NCBI GenBank assembly: GCA_902729315.2
Contig: LR746273.1
Span: forward strand, 129,001 to 193,000
Direction of reading: 5' to 3'
Length of the DNA stretch: 64,000 bases
DNA from: Spirodela intermedia
Taxonomy: Eukaryota > Streptophyta > Magnoliopsida > Alismatales > Araceae
Below the pieces are notes generated by a model that was not told the origin of the DNA, ran no database searches, and saw only the letters and a program-made list of their open reading frames with translations. Positions 1 to 11,227 of this stretch are shown here, piece after piece. The translations under genes and the position numbers were made by a program. Each line of letters starts with the position of its first letter. Within the stretch, counting starts at the first letter, position 1.

Positions 1-651
1 AAAGTAATGACAGGAAGATGTCACACCGAGATCCCCGGAGTTCTTATTTTGGGACCTCAACAATGCCCTGTAACTACGCGCATCCAGCCTTCTCTTTGGA
101 GATAACTTTCCCAATTTCCTGTCCATATCCACATTCTTTTTCCCCTCTTCCCTGACAGCTAACATTGATGCCCCACCTCCATTTTTATTCCTCTGAGTTT
201 TTTTATCCACTGAACAGGAGATTTCCACAGATGTAATCAAGCCAGAAGAGCTCGTGGATGCATGCTCTTTGATTCTCTTTGACCTCCTCAATGGACTCTG
301 CTCCCTATTCTCTACTCCCTCGAAATATTTTCCATCTCCTGATGTTGATGGTTCACTTGATGCTAGTCTCTTTGACCTTCTACTGGGTGGGCTTGGGCTG
401 ACGTTGCTAGTAGGGGAAACGTCAGTGGACCTTCTGGGAGAGGAAAAATCTGCTTTCGAAGCAAGGGAAGCAGAAGATTTGCTGCGATTTTTTCCTCCAC
501 TAGATGCGCTACTCCTCTCGCTTGCAGCTGCTGGAGAACCTGGTGTTGTTGAACTTCTTATGTCTTTATATTTGCCCCAGTCACTGCCACTGCTTGAGGT
601 AAAATCGGCGTCGTCTTTCTTCAGACATCCTGATCGAGTGCTTATGACCAT
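1..651 (-). CDS. Serine-rich basic nuclear protein, 5' exon only, possibly MOM1-like
   Basis: An ATG at 651-649 opens a reading frame that stays open to the window edge (217 codons), so only the N-terminus is visible and the exon may end outside. The protein starts MVISTRSG, is rich in Ser, Lys and Arg, and carries two near-identical basic motifs, RRSKRL at about residues 91-96 and RRSKRI at about 122-127, each preceded by a Ser-Pro-rich stretch. Such short basic motifs suggest a nuclear or DNA-associated protein. The start and the repeated basic motifs recall the N-terminus of plant MOM1 (Morpheus molecule, a CHD3-like silencing factor), but this is a resemblance from memory with no conserved domain in view. 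The gene is read leftwards, away from the NDUFAF6-like gene. The opposite strand is also open here but has no sensible composition. Confidence 0.6.
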   Translation of the reverse strand, partial: MVISTRSGCLKKDDADFTSSSGSDWGKYKDIRSSTTPGSPAAASERSSASSGGKNRSKSSASLASKADFSSPRRSTDVSPTSNVSPSPPSRRSKRLASSEPSTSGDGKYFEGVENREQSPLRRSKRIKEHASTSSSGLITSVEISCSVDKKTQRNKNGGGASMLAVREEGKKNVDMDRKLGKLSPKRRLDARSYRALLRSQNKNSGDLGVTSSCHYF

Positions 652-960
652 CTTTTCTTACGAAAATGATGTCCTCTTCACAAGGAACTACGACGTGATA
701 TCAGAAAGGAAACCGTTTGCTGAAACCACGCCAGATCCCTGCATTGTAAGGCCAACGCTAGTGAGCCTAATACACACTGCATGCAGACGAGTATTGCAAC
801 TAAATAAAGGGATTAAAGATTAAGTAGAAGCGAGAGAGAAAGTATTGTGCAACGACAGGCAGATTGCGAGAGAAAGAGCCCGACATAAACAGAAGTAGAA
901 GCCTCAGCGAGGAGTAATTGAACAAAAACCCTAGGTACTTGGTTCCTGCCCCGGAACAAC
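652..960 (-). promoter_or_regulatory. 5' leader and proximal promoter of the leftmost gene
   Basis: The stretch just upstream of the ATG at 651 holds a telo-box, AAACCCTAG at 926-934 on the + strand, which reads CTAGGGTTT in the direction of the gene. This motif is common in leaders and core promoters of plant housekeeping genes. Transcription start is not visible directly. Confidence 0.35.
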
Positions 961-2150
961 GCCCTGCGTAGCAATTAAACCGTCACCCTGCCGGCGCACT
1001 CCCCACGTCCCGCGACTTCTCGGAAAAGTGGGTGGGAGGAGTAAGCAAAAGACGAAAGAAAGAACAGAAAGCAGAGTCCGAGAGAAGGAATGCAGGAACG
1101 CATTAAAACGGGGTCCATCGCAACCTCCCCGTCTACCCCGCGGAAACCGTTAATCTGCCGACCATTCAAAGAAAATAGACGACGACAAAACGACAGAATA
1201 TAGTACTGTCCGTGGGAATGTGACCGTGCATGAGAGGGGAGACGTCGAGCGTAGACGGAGGTAATAGATGGGAGTGGAAGAATTAAGCATAAAAAGAATC
1301 GAAGAGAAAATCTGCGCAGGCTTACTCCACGTTCGCGGGAGGGAGGCCGCGGCGTGCTCACGGCTACGAAGCCTGCAGAGAAGTCCCCCGCCTTCGCGAC
1401 GCTACTCGGAGATGGAGAGGCCGCCGGGAAGAGAGCTAAATAGAGCGGGAAATCGGGGCAGCTCTTCTGTACGTACCCTCCTCTTTCCGTATGTACGCCC
1501 AGCTGGGGCAACATTTAGTAGCCCGCGCCTTCTCGCGAAGCCAACCTTTTTACGTGTAACCCTATTGTCATGTCCCCCGGCCTCCGCGCGGGTACGACGA
1601 ATCCCACTGAAGGTGGCGGAACGACCTCACAGGCTGTCCCTCGCGAAACGCACGCGGTGCCGAAAAATAGCAAAAGAAGACTGCTTGACCCTATACAGAG
1701 CATTTATCCACGCCCTGCTAAATGGTGTTTTGACCCTGTGCCACGGCTTTATGCTTCAAAAATGTGCTCCAAGTAGGTAATCCGTAGGTGCAATTATTTG
1801 CCAAATGCTTCTCGTGTTGGCCTCTTCCTCCCTCACCGTCGCGCCGTCTGCTCTTCTTCGTTCGCGCTCTTCGGGGGGAACAGATCACGCGGAGGAGTTT
1901 CACTCGGCGGGGGCAGGAAAGAGGAGAGCGAGGAAGGGAACGGGAGCGGGATCGTGCGGCGCAGGCCGTCGGCGCACCGGTCGCTTCGGCCACTCTAGCG
2001 GCAGAGCGCGTCGTTTTCGACCTTTCCTGGTATCTCGACTGTCGCTTCCCCTCGTCGCTGTCAGCGCGGACTCCATTTGTGGCCTCTGGCTCCTGCCTTC
2101 GTTGGTCAGTCTCGTGGATTTTAGACATCTTATTATCCCCTTGAAATGCC
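961..2150. other. GC- and CpG-rich stretch without a supported gene
   Basis: Both strands have several short open frames of 60-180 codons here, overlapping each other. None shows a recognisable domain or splice pattern, and the composition explains the lack of stops. It may be a CpG-rich promoter, or a non-coding first exon of the downstream + strand gene whose coding exon begins at 5013; I cannot tell which. Confidence 0.4.
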
Positions 2151-5012
2151 ACTTTTCCGTTTCTTCATCTTCTTTGGGCATCCATTCGGCCCCCCACTGG
2201 AGGTTCTCCAACTCGAGATTCTCCAACCCATTGATCAATCATCTGCTTCATGTTCGCATTGTACCCTCCTCTCTATCCTTCAAGACTCTTCTGCTGAAAT
2301 TTTGGGATATTTAAGCTCGAGTCTTTCTGCCTAATAGTTTCCCCCGTTTGTGTGCTCGCGGCGATAGTTTCCCCATCTCCCTGCTCTCTTTAATGCTTTC
2401 TTCGCATTCATGTGATCAATGTTCTTTTTATCTGCACTCAAATGTAAGTGATATCTGGCTCTTCAACGGTCACTTTGGAACGCGTATGGCTATGGGATGA
2501 TGTCCGTTGTGGCTGTCAGACAGAGTTTTAGGCTCTTTTTTGTGATGACTTTGAGATTTCGTGATTCCGTGGACGAGAAATCTCTCTGTGATTGGAGAAC
2601 TGTGGCACCCAACATTTAGGAAACGGAGAAAAGTCAGTAGGGGATATTCAACTTTAGAATCAATTTTCGTTGGTTGATATTTGAGTGGGATGCGGGTATG
2701 GAGCTTTTTTCCAGATTATGTTCAGCGAAACATGATGAAGATGGACTAAGTCTCTAAAAGTGAGTCAGAAAGGAAACATGCTACCCGACAATTCCAATCC
2801 TAGCATATTTTATGTTCGAGTATTAGGGCAAGCAAAAAATCATCCTGGAAATGCAGCTTACACAGGCCAACTGTGTATATTAATCATAAGATTGAATAGT
2901 TATATGTTAGTCATCCCATTTGATGCTTGTAGGTACCGTACTTTATCTACAAGGACATCACGAACCAAATGATTTTACTTTTCTACCTCATGTCTGTAAA
3001 AAATTTCAAACATAATCACTCTCTGCTGAATTTAAGACTACAAAGTTGAATGTAGGATATTCTAGTTACATTTTTCTAATTTGCCTGTCAATAAATTCTG
3101 TTATGTTTTGCCTTGATGAAAAGGATATATTATCCCTCATGTGATTGATTGAAGTGAGGTCAAGGGTCTTATCTGACCAAAAAGGTCCGTTGGAAAGTGC
3201 CATTTATCTGATTCCAAGTGGCCCTGTTTGGTGCATCAATAAGTGGTGAGTTATTCTTCAAGACATGTTAGCTTACTAGGCACGAACTTTATTCCTCATG
3301 CATATCAAGTACATTAATCAAGGAATATTCTCTGTTTCAAAGAAAATGCCACCGATCAGCCAATGCAGCATTCTGAATAGACACCTGCCTAATAGATGGA
3401 GCCAGCCTGTTGCAGAAACGACTCTTTATTTGTTTCACCCTGTGTCAGAACGATATATCAGACCTCCAGTATCATTCAGTTTCGATATGAACCTGAGTGG
3501 TGTTGGGTAGGGCACAGAAAATTCTTCATTCTTCGTCGTTCTAAAGAAATATATGTAGTTCGATTGCTTAGTATTCAGGGAGATGAAACCTTGGGAAGGA
3601 ACTATCAAGAGATGGTCTTAATAGCATGGAAAATGACCTTTGTGATGGAGCATGAAAGTTTAATTGCATAAAGGACATTGTTCGAGGAGATTTCTTTATA
3701 TGGAGCTTTACCTGTACTCTATTGATGCCCAGTGAAAAGGTAGTTTATGCTTCCCCTAGGGGCGGCTCATTTCGCATTCTGATGGCCTAGCTCCCCTGGA
3801 TTCGTCTCAGGTTTTTTTTTACTTGCAGAACCAATGATTATTTGATTATAAAAGACATACAGTGTTTACAGGCATATCTAATCAGCTCTAGATGAAAAAT
3901 TCCAGATAACAATACACTGTGGCATGATAGTTTAGATTCATCTCTGCCCTTTAACCTCTCAAAACTCGGTGAGTGGGTGAGTGGGTGTGTGGGTACGTAC
4001 CATCCAACAACCAGATGTTTGGATTTGGGCTGGATACCACTTTAGCCGCCGGAGTCAAGCAGATGGACATAGAAGGTGATTCCATTAAGTATTGAGCATG
4101 TTTTCATTTTCTTGTATCTTTGAATTCGTGTGGAATAATATACCAAGGTTGTTAAAGTAGCCTTGCCGTTTCCATCTGCAACTGTATTCTCATATTCATA
4201 GAGGATTTTCCTACTTTTGATCCAGGAGCATGTGACATGTTGATGTTCCTTTTCGTACCCAGGGAATTCATGTTCTCTTTGTAGTCTTGGGCCAAGGAAA
4301 CGTTTCGGTTTCATAGATTTGTCAAAAGCATAGAATTGCTTGTAGAATCTAGTTGTCTAAAGCATAGAATTGCTTGTAGGACTTTGCACGAAAATTAGAA
4401 TCTAGTTGCCTGAAGAAGCAAAGTCTTCTCCGAATCTAGTTGTCTAAAGCATATAGTTAAATCCTTTTTTCCCCTCTCTGTTCCCCTACCTCTTTTGAGG
4501 AAAAAGTGAAGCCATCGAAACACTTAATGTTCATTTCATAAAAACAATAATTGGTGTTGTCTGTCCTTTCGCAAGGTCCATTTTCTTTTGGGTTAGAACA
4601 TCTGGTCCCTTTAGTGAAATACGTTTTATCTTATCAAGGGAAACATCCTACTTTATACTACGTGCTCATGACCAAAATTAGTACATATAGAAAAATAATG
4701 TCACGCCCCCGATTTGTGAGTAACCAGTGCCAACAGAGTGCGAGTGCCATGATGCAGATGAAATTCAGTGAACGCTTTTCTTTAATTTCCTGTTTCTTAC
4801 TCTTCATAGCAAGCATTTGAATTATGGGACAACATCCCGCGTTGCATTATGGAGTCATGCTTCCATTGTTATTATAATCCGCGGAGTTGTTATTGTGTGC
4901 CTTATTTTTTGAAACAGTTTCTGATCTTCGTGATGTGCCCAATCCTGTGGCATCACGTGTTGATGTGCTCTGATGAGAAACTTGCTTAAATCCTGTGGCA
5001 TCACAGGATCTG
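2151..5012. other. AT-rich stretch without a supported gene; small local duplications
   Basis: No frame with family resemblance is seen. Local duplications are present: a 35-nt offset repeat of AAAGCATAGAATTGCTTGTAG at 4325-4345 and 4359-4379, with GAATCTAGTTG recurring nearby, a GTGGGTGA-type short tandem at about 3968-3995, and a 48-nt offset repeat near 4941-5004. The segment could be a 5' UTR intron of the gene at 5013 or plain intergenic DNA. Confidence 0.4.
4941..5004 (+). repeat. Short direct duplication just upstream of the NDUFAF6-like start
   Basis: The 16-mer AATCCTGTGGCATCAC occurs at 4941-4956 and again at 4989-5004, a spacing of 48 nt, directly before the ATG at 5013. Confidence 0.8.
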
Positions 5013-5927
5013 ATGAATGGCGTTTCAACATCAGGTGGTGGTGTTCGGGCAGCCCTCTCCTACTGCGTACAGCAAGTCCGCACCTATGACTACCACCACT
5101 ACCTCTGCCTTCTTCACCTCCCTCCCCTCGTGCGCAAGGCTGCATTTGCTCTTCGTGCATTTAATATTGAGACTGCCAAGGCCATGGATGCCTCCTCCAA
5201 TCCCCCGGTTGGTCTCATGCGCCTCCTCTGGTGGCAAGAAGTGGTGGACAAGATATTTTCTGGCAAGCTCGTGGAGCACCCAGTGGCACAGGCTCTCTCT
5301 TCTGTAATCGGGGAGCAGAGAATCAGTAAGCATTGGCTCAAGAGGTCAGTCGAAGCCAGGATAAATGACGCGAGAAGGGAACCCGGCGAAGCACCAGAAA
5401 CAATAAAGGAGATAGAGAAGTATGCAGAAGACACTCAATCCACCATCCTATATATGATCCTCCAAGCTGGTGGGATTCGAACTGCTACGGCAGATCACGC
5501 AGCCTCTCACATTGGGAAGGCAGACGGACTTCTCCTGCTTCTCAAATCCTTACCTTACCATTTGAACCGGGCTGGGAGAGTTTCTTATATGCCGGCTGAG
5601 GTGGCAAGAAAGCACGGCATATTGGTCACCGGACAAGGCCGTTCGGAGATCCTTCTGGAGCCCACCGAGCAATTCTCTGAAGCGGTCTTTGACGTGGCAT
5701 CTGTCGCTAATGCCCATCTCAAGAAGGCTCGGGAATTGTATAGCTCCGTGCCGGCTGAAGCCCTCCCGGTGCTGTTGCCGGCGGTGCCTGCTCAAGTATT
5801 TCTGGATTCACTGCAAAGGGTCCAGTTCAATGTGTTCGACTCGAGGCTATCCCGTGGTGTGATGGGCGTCTCCCCGTTATGGTTTCAGTTGAAGTTGAAC
5901 TGGCATGCGTGGAGGAAGTCGTATTGA
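5013..5927 (+). CDS. NDUFAF6-like squalene/phytoene synthase-fold protein, complex I assembly factor
   Basis: Single-exon gene of 304 codons. The sequence follows the plant family typified by Arabidopsis At1g62730, of about the same length: the YDYHHYLCLL segment near residues 25-34, RLLWWQEVVDKI near 70-81, and EKYAEDTQSTILYMILQAGG in the middle. These occupy the places of the Asp-rich motifs of true squalene and phytoene synthases but lack the usual DxxxD pattern, so prenyl-diphosphate chemistry is unlikely. Known family members act in mitochondria in assembly of respiratory complex I. The open frame extends 18 nt further upstream but has no ATG there, only GTG, so the ATG at 5013 is taken as start. 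A good AATAAA lies at 6152-6157. Upstream 5' UTR introns cannot be excluded. Confidence 0.93.
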   Translation: MNGVSTSGGGVRAALSYCVQQVRTYDYHHYLCLLHLPPLVRKAAFALRAFNIETAKAMDASSNPPVGLMRLLWWQEVVDKIFSGKLVEHPVAQALSSVIGEQRISKHWLKRSVEARINDARREPGEAPETIKEIEKYAEDTQSTILYMILQAGGIRTATADHAASHIGKADGLLLLLKSLPYHLNRAGRVSYMPAEVARKHGILVTGQGRSEILLEPTEQFSEAVFDVASVANAHLKKARELYSSVPAEALPVLLPAVPAQVFLDSLQRVQFNVFDSRLSRGVMGVSPLWFQLKLNWHAWRKSY

Positions 5928-7239
5928 GAGAGGCTGATCCTCTTCCCTCTCACTGCCGGTATGCATGCAGCTCCGTCCCAATCTTGCCTTTTTGACCATG
6001 ACGATAGGAACCCTGAAGGTCAGAGGAGAGACTGTGTGAATCCTCGGCTCCTCAACAGCGGCGGAGTAGGTGGAGATGGGGAGAGGCAGGCCAGTGCGAC
6101 TAACTTCTCTCCAGTATTAGACCGATCACAAGTCTTCTAGTGCACCGACAAAATAAATGCTCCGTATTCGTTCATGCCTGCCTACTGACCATGCCATTGC
6201 CTCGTGTATTTCATGTTATTGGCCTTTCGATGGCGATTGAATCTCTCGTGTTGCTTTCGAGAAATGTTTAAATGCCCCATGGTCTCTGTTTACCTAAGCT
6301 TGGAATGGGAATGAGGAGGCGCCCCCCCCCTCCATGTCCTTCCTCACGCAGCAGGTCGAGGAGAAGTATTTGCGAAGCTACTCTTCGTAGAAAACGGATT
6401 CAGATCTGCACCTCGGTTTCACCTCGCATGTTTGGGTTATGGTCTCATGTCCGGATCTTTCTCAGCCCCCCAACTGATCCTTCTCCTTCAAGAGAGCAAC
6501 TTCGCCGGCAGAGCAGGCACCAACCCTAAGTCGCTTTCCTTTCCAAGAATAGGAGATTGTGTGGGGATTGAGTTGACTGTGCATGGTCGGCATCCGTCCT
6601 TACTCCGCATCGCATATTCTTTGTAGGCAGTGGATCCAAGCGTGATGTCGTATCATGCCAGAGCTGTCCCCGTGCCTCCATTACTGACCGAGGGGACTCG
6701 TCAGAGTGTGAACTAAAACCTCCGTGTCAACCCGAGGATCCTTTTAGAGCAGGCTGTCGAGAACGTCAAGGGCCGAAAGTCCCCATCCGTCTACAGAGGG
6801 GAGTTTTAGGTCGTTCCTAGAGATGGATCCTCGGCTGAACCTCAAGCCGTCGATCCCTTGTAAACAGGTCGTGTCGATTAAGACCACCGACCCGTCCTCA
6901 TCAACTCTATGGTAATCCCCCTAACTTTCATTTATCATAGCTACGGTTGCAGGTCGCCATTTCAACGTTGAAGGAAATCGCTGCTAGCGACTGTTGCTGC
7001 CCGAGCGGGTGCAACTTCTACACTGTTGCACCATTTCTTCTGTTCTCCTGTGCTGTGACGTGATGGTACAACTCATTTGGTGTGACCTCGACCGAACCAA
7101 TGGGGACGGAAGCGAGATGCGCACCGACTCCTGTAACAACCTGAGCATGATTTGCAGCCATCGCGACGGGCGCCGCAACAGCAGGAAGCAGGCGGCTACG
7201 ACACGGGGGCTCCAAAAGGGGCCAGTGTCTTCTTCGTGG

Positions 7240-7480
7240 ACGAGGCTGAGAGTTGAAAGAAATCGAAGATAGAAGATAGAGGAGAGGAAAGAAAGAAAGA
7301 AGGAGGTAGAGAGAAATTTCAGAAAGAAGAATGAATTGACTCTTTTTCGATGATGTTTGTCATATGCATTGTACAGTCTTATTTATAATGGTTTAAGTGC
7401 TTAATCTAGCCGTTGGATCGTGTCTTCTGTTACGGGCAGTTTGCTGGATTAACAAAGAATCCAGCTGCCTAAGAAGCAGC
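7240..7480 (-). mobile_element. Possible LTR fragment of a copia-type retrotransposon
   Basis: A purine-rich tract (GAAGATAGAAGATAGAGGAG and following, near 7264-7315) is followed by a segment with CTTATTTATAATGG at about 7379-7392. Read on the minus strand this is the order expected of the TATA-like centre and pyrimidine-rich R/U5 part of a plant copia LTR. No primer binding site or second LTR is seen, so the call is weak. Confidence 0.25.
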
Positions 7481-8499
7481 CGGAAGAAGAATAAAAAGAA
7501 ATGGCTTGGACGGTGCTTCATCTCCGGTCTGTCACAGGAAAAGGTGCACCGACCGCTGACACTGCCTCAGGAGGAAAATTCACCCACCTACGCCGGATTA
7601 TACAGCTCTGCAGGTGGAGAGAAATTGCCGGCCACGCAGTGGATCCGTCGATGAGACCAAGCAACCCGGTACTTCGTGGATTATCTTAAAAATCCTCCAA
7701 AGTCGCTGCGGCACAGCGTGACTTAATCAGGTCCTAAGACAACGTACGAAGTAAAGTCCTCCATTAGCTTAATGTAGCAGAAGTAGGAAGGAAAATACTA
7801 AGCCGCAAAACGCGAGGTTTGCGCGCGTTGGCCGTAGTCTTTGTTTTGAGTTCTCCGTCTCGATGTATCCAAGAACGACATTCCACGCCACGCAAGATAA
7901 TACACCGTGCCGTCATTACGCTCTACTCCCTACTGCCCAGGAATATCAATGGGGACCACGGGATGTTCGATGTGAAAGGGTGACTGCAGGGACTCCTGGC
8001 GTGAGACGGAAACCGGGGAAGATGAAGTCATGAGTCAACGACCCGTTCACACGAATGAAGCATTTCACCTGCTCTTATGTGTAACAGCCGATCGTCGAAT
8101 ATATGTCGCTCCGCGACAGTCGGAGCAGCGTCCCGCCGACGTACGGCTTGCGCAGTCGTTCTCGGAATAAAAGCTTTAACCTCTCCGTTTTACACCAATA
8201 CCCACTTCGTCCACAAGTTTTCTATACATCGATTGGCCATCTGAACTACAGGTGCAGTATTCTCATAGGGTATTTATTATACGTGAAGATGGCTATCCAG
8301 GGAACCCGCAGGCGACAAACTGACGAAAAGAGGATGCGAGGACGTGAATCGGGTATATTCGCTTACAAAAAGCCAAGTCTCATGTTTCACCAGACTCCAA
8401 GAGTCTCAGGGGATCCCATCTTGCGTATGTTGAGATGCCGACACCACCTGTAAGTTAAGCTTGATAGACTATCGTTTATCGAACCTTGATCAAACACCG

Positions 8500-8531
<32 letters not shown>

Positions 8532-8799
8532 CCCTAATTGTAAAGTAGATGAGAACGGCCAAGGAACCTCCAGGAGTAAAGAGTAGATCCCCGTCAGAAT
8601 CGAACTCAAACATTTTGTTATCTGACTTTCCCCATCCGTCGAGTATCCCTTTAAGATTTCAAGATCATGTGAATTTGTTCAGCACGCAAAAGTTTTGACT
8701 TCTGTCGGAGGCGATATTGAACTCCCTCGGTGGTTACAATTGGATTGCTCATTTTGTGAACAATGTCCATTAGGCCATTGTAAATGAGTTCATACCTCT

Positions 8800-8802
<3 letters not shown>

Positions 8803-8860
<58 letters not shown>
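8803..8860. repeat. (TC)n microsatellite
   Basis: Unbroken dinucleotide run of about 58 nt. A second, interrupted CT run lies at 8499-8533. Confidence 0.97.
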
Positions 8861-8863
<3 letters not shown>

Positions 8864-10718
8864 TCTCTCTTCCCCCCCTTTCTCTCCCTCCCTCTCTCCG
8901 TCAAATAATTTGTCTTGTCTTCCAATGAACGCTGTTTCATTGACAAGTACCTATATTTCATCGGATCTTGTCCTCATGATTGTAAATGGTCCCGTCTAAC
9001 TTGATGGACTCGAGGAGGCGATCGTCAGGTTCACACCCATTTTCTACCTATCCATCTTCCACCACTAGTTGGTTGAGCATCTTGTGGGATCCCGCATCGT
9101 AGTCGGGCCCGCGAATTCTATCGCCCATGCTTGGTCGGTTCGTCTCTCACCATCCCTAATTTTCTGTATCGTCTGGTTCGTCGCGTACCTCGCCTAGTGT
9201 AATTCCCTTGGCATTCTGATAAGCGTTGCTAGTTCGGCACGCGGATCTCGGCCGGCCCAGTGAGATAGACTAGAACCCACTTGTGCAAGGGACAAGGGCA
9301 ACTCGTCACCATCTCGACAGGTCCGGACAATGGTCTCCTTAGACCTGCGAAAACAGGTAAAGCATCAATCCCGCCAACAGTTTTGAAACCACTGCCTGAC
9401 TGACTTCATCCAGGCATCCTTATGGATATATAAATGAATATATATATATATCCGTATTTCTAAATGAATATATAGCCAGAGAAATAGAGAGAGAGCTGAA
9501 TGGCTGAGAACCACGCATTACAAGCTCCCACCACGACAATAAATATAAATGGATGCATATTTACAAAACACACAGAGTTATGCATTGCGTAGCGTGGGCC
9601 TCAGCCGAAATCAAAGCAGAGCGATCGCAGTGGGAGATCCTGATGTCGCCTGATCAGACATTTGTCTTCCCCGCAGGGCCTCTTCAATTCGTATTAGTTT
9701 AAAGAGGTTTGTCCGAGTCAGTCGTTTGAAGGGGTCAACACTGGATGAACCATTCCTGACGCCGTCATGCTGCCGTCAACGCGGGTGAAGATTTGGACCT
9801 CTGCACAGAAAACATCGGGAATTGAGTTCCATGGAGCTCGCATGAGGGCGGCTGCGCGTGGTTGACGTCAGCCTGCCCGATCATAGTTTGACGTTCAAGC
9901 AAGCTTGACGGAGCCTCATCTGAATTCGGGAGGGATGATGCAAGAAGAACTGACTTCCGGCATGAAGAACCTAAGATTTCGATGCCGTAGCATAAATATT
10001 TGATATTTACACGACACTAGTTATAATAAAGGGCATCCTCATCGGCTTGCTTCGTTGGTCACATCTCTATGATAAAGAGGGGAGTGAAGTCGTCAACGGA
10101 GGTGAGAAAAGGTAAAACTGAACCCTTCAACGGCCCAACGGTTGTCATTCCCCAGTCCTCGAGGTGAACCCGCCCCCTAATCGTCAAAGCCGGGGAGCAA
10201 ACCAAGTCTTCAACCATCAATATTCGTTGACCTAATCTGATAACGTGCGATAGCGATCTTGGTACCGGGAGAGTCGGGGCTGTTGCTTTGCCGGCGGGGA
10301 GAGCAGGAGGCTCCCTTCGAAATCTTCCCCAAGAGAAGTTGACTGTTTCTATCGCGTTCAAAGCAGCTTAGATAGACCGATAGGATAGGAAGACGAAACC
10401 AATGAGGGAAGAGGGGGGGAAGGGGGAGAGTCAGGGCTGGGACCCAGATGGCCAGTCATACCGTCTCGTCGCCAGCCAGTCATACCATCTCGTCTCTCGG
10501 TTCCCGGACCCAGGAGGCGGTTTTGGCCTCCCACGTTTCTTGTATGGCCAGCCGTACGGTGCTTCTGGGGTTGACCGCCAGAGAACGTTGAATCACGAGG
10601 CATCGTGAACGCCTTCCGCCTCCCGTTTCTCCGTTCACTGCGCCTTTCCCGTTCTGCCTCGGCAGTGGGTCCGGAGGAATCAGGCTCGACACTGGTCGAT
10701 TGATCATCCGTAGGACAT

Positions 10719-10740
10719 GAGAGAGAGAGAGAGAGAGAGA
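10719..10740. repeat. (GA)n microsatellite
   Basis: Unbroken GA dinucleotide run of about 22 nt. Confidence 0.95.
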
Positions 10741-11075
10741 TTTTCCTGAGGCACGCTTCATTGACTATTCGACGTCATGCCAGAAAAGTCTTAAAGTCCA
10801 TGCGCACGCTAACGCCAAATTGAAAGAAAACAAAACCCTGAGAGCACGAGGTACAGATATTAGCTTGGCATCTTCTTCAGGGTAGCCTATCATGCCTAGT
10901 GGAAAGCCTGGCTAGCAATCAATTTAATATAGATTAGATCCCCAATACGTATGGGGCCGCCGAGGAAGAGCCGCGATTGGTTATGCCTCCAGCTTCCGAG
11001 AACCTTCTCGCAGGGGTGAGAACACTTCTCGGATCGGAGGTTGACGGGTTCTCTGGTCCTTTTGGCGAGTGAAGG

Positions 11076-11083
11076 GATAAATA
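11076..11083 (+). promoter_or_regulatory. Candidate TATA element of the MYB gene
   Basis: GATAAATA lies 145 nt before the ATG at 11228, a plausible distance for a core promoter with a purine-rich leader of about 110 nt between. Confidence 0.35.
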
Positions 11084-11227
11084 GAGAGGAGGGAGAGGGG
11101 GAGTTGCAGGGCTCGTCTTCTCTTGCTGGAGGGAGAAGAACGAGGGGACAGAGATAGACAGTCGGAGAAGAGGCAAGGACGCAGAGAGCAGGAGAATAAA
11201 GAGAGGAGCTGCTAACCGCAACAGAAG

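Larger units (their letters stand above)
5928..11075. other. Intergenic stretch, no supported gene; 3' UTR at left, simple repeats
   Basis: The first 230 nt are probably the 3' UTR of the complex I factor, with AATAAA at 6152-6157. Beyond this, only short frames without family resemblance occur on either strand. There are CT runs at 8499-8533 and 8803-8860, a short TA run near 9437-9452, and a GA run at 10719-10740. A possible LTR fragment lies near 7240-7480. Confidence 0.5.

Noticed and set aside
254-823. 189-codon + strand frame opposite the leftmost gene
   Set aside because: Leu-rich mirror of a Ser/Arg-rich coding frame; the minus strand has a better start, composition and upstream telo-box.
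8784-8999. Coding frame through the TC microsatellite
   Set aside because: Ser-Leu repeat produced by a dinucleotide run.
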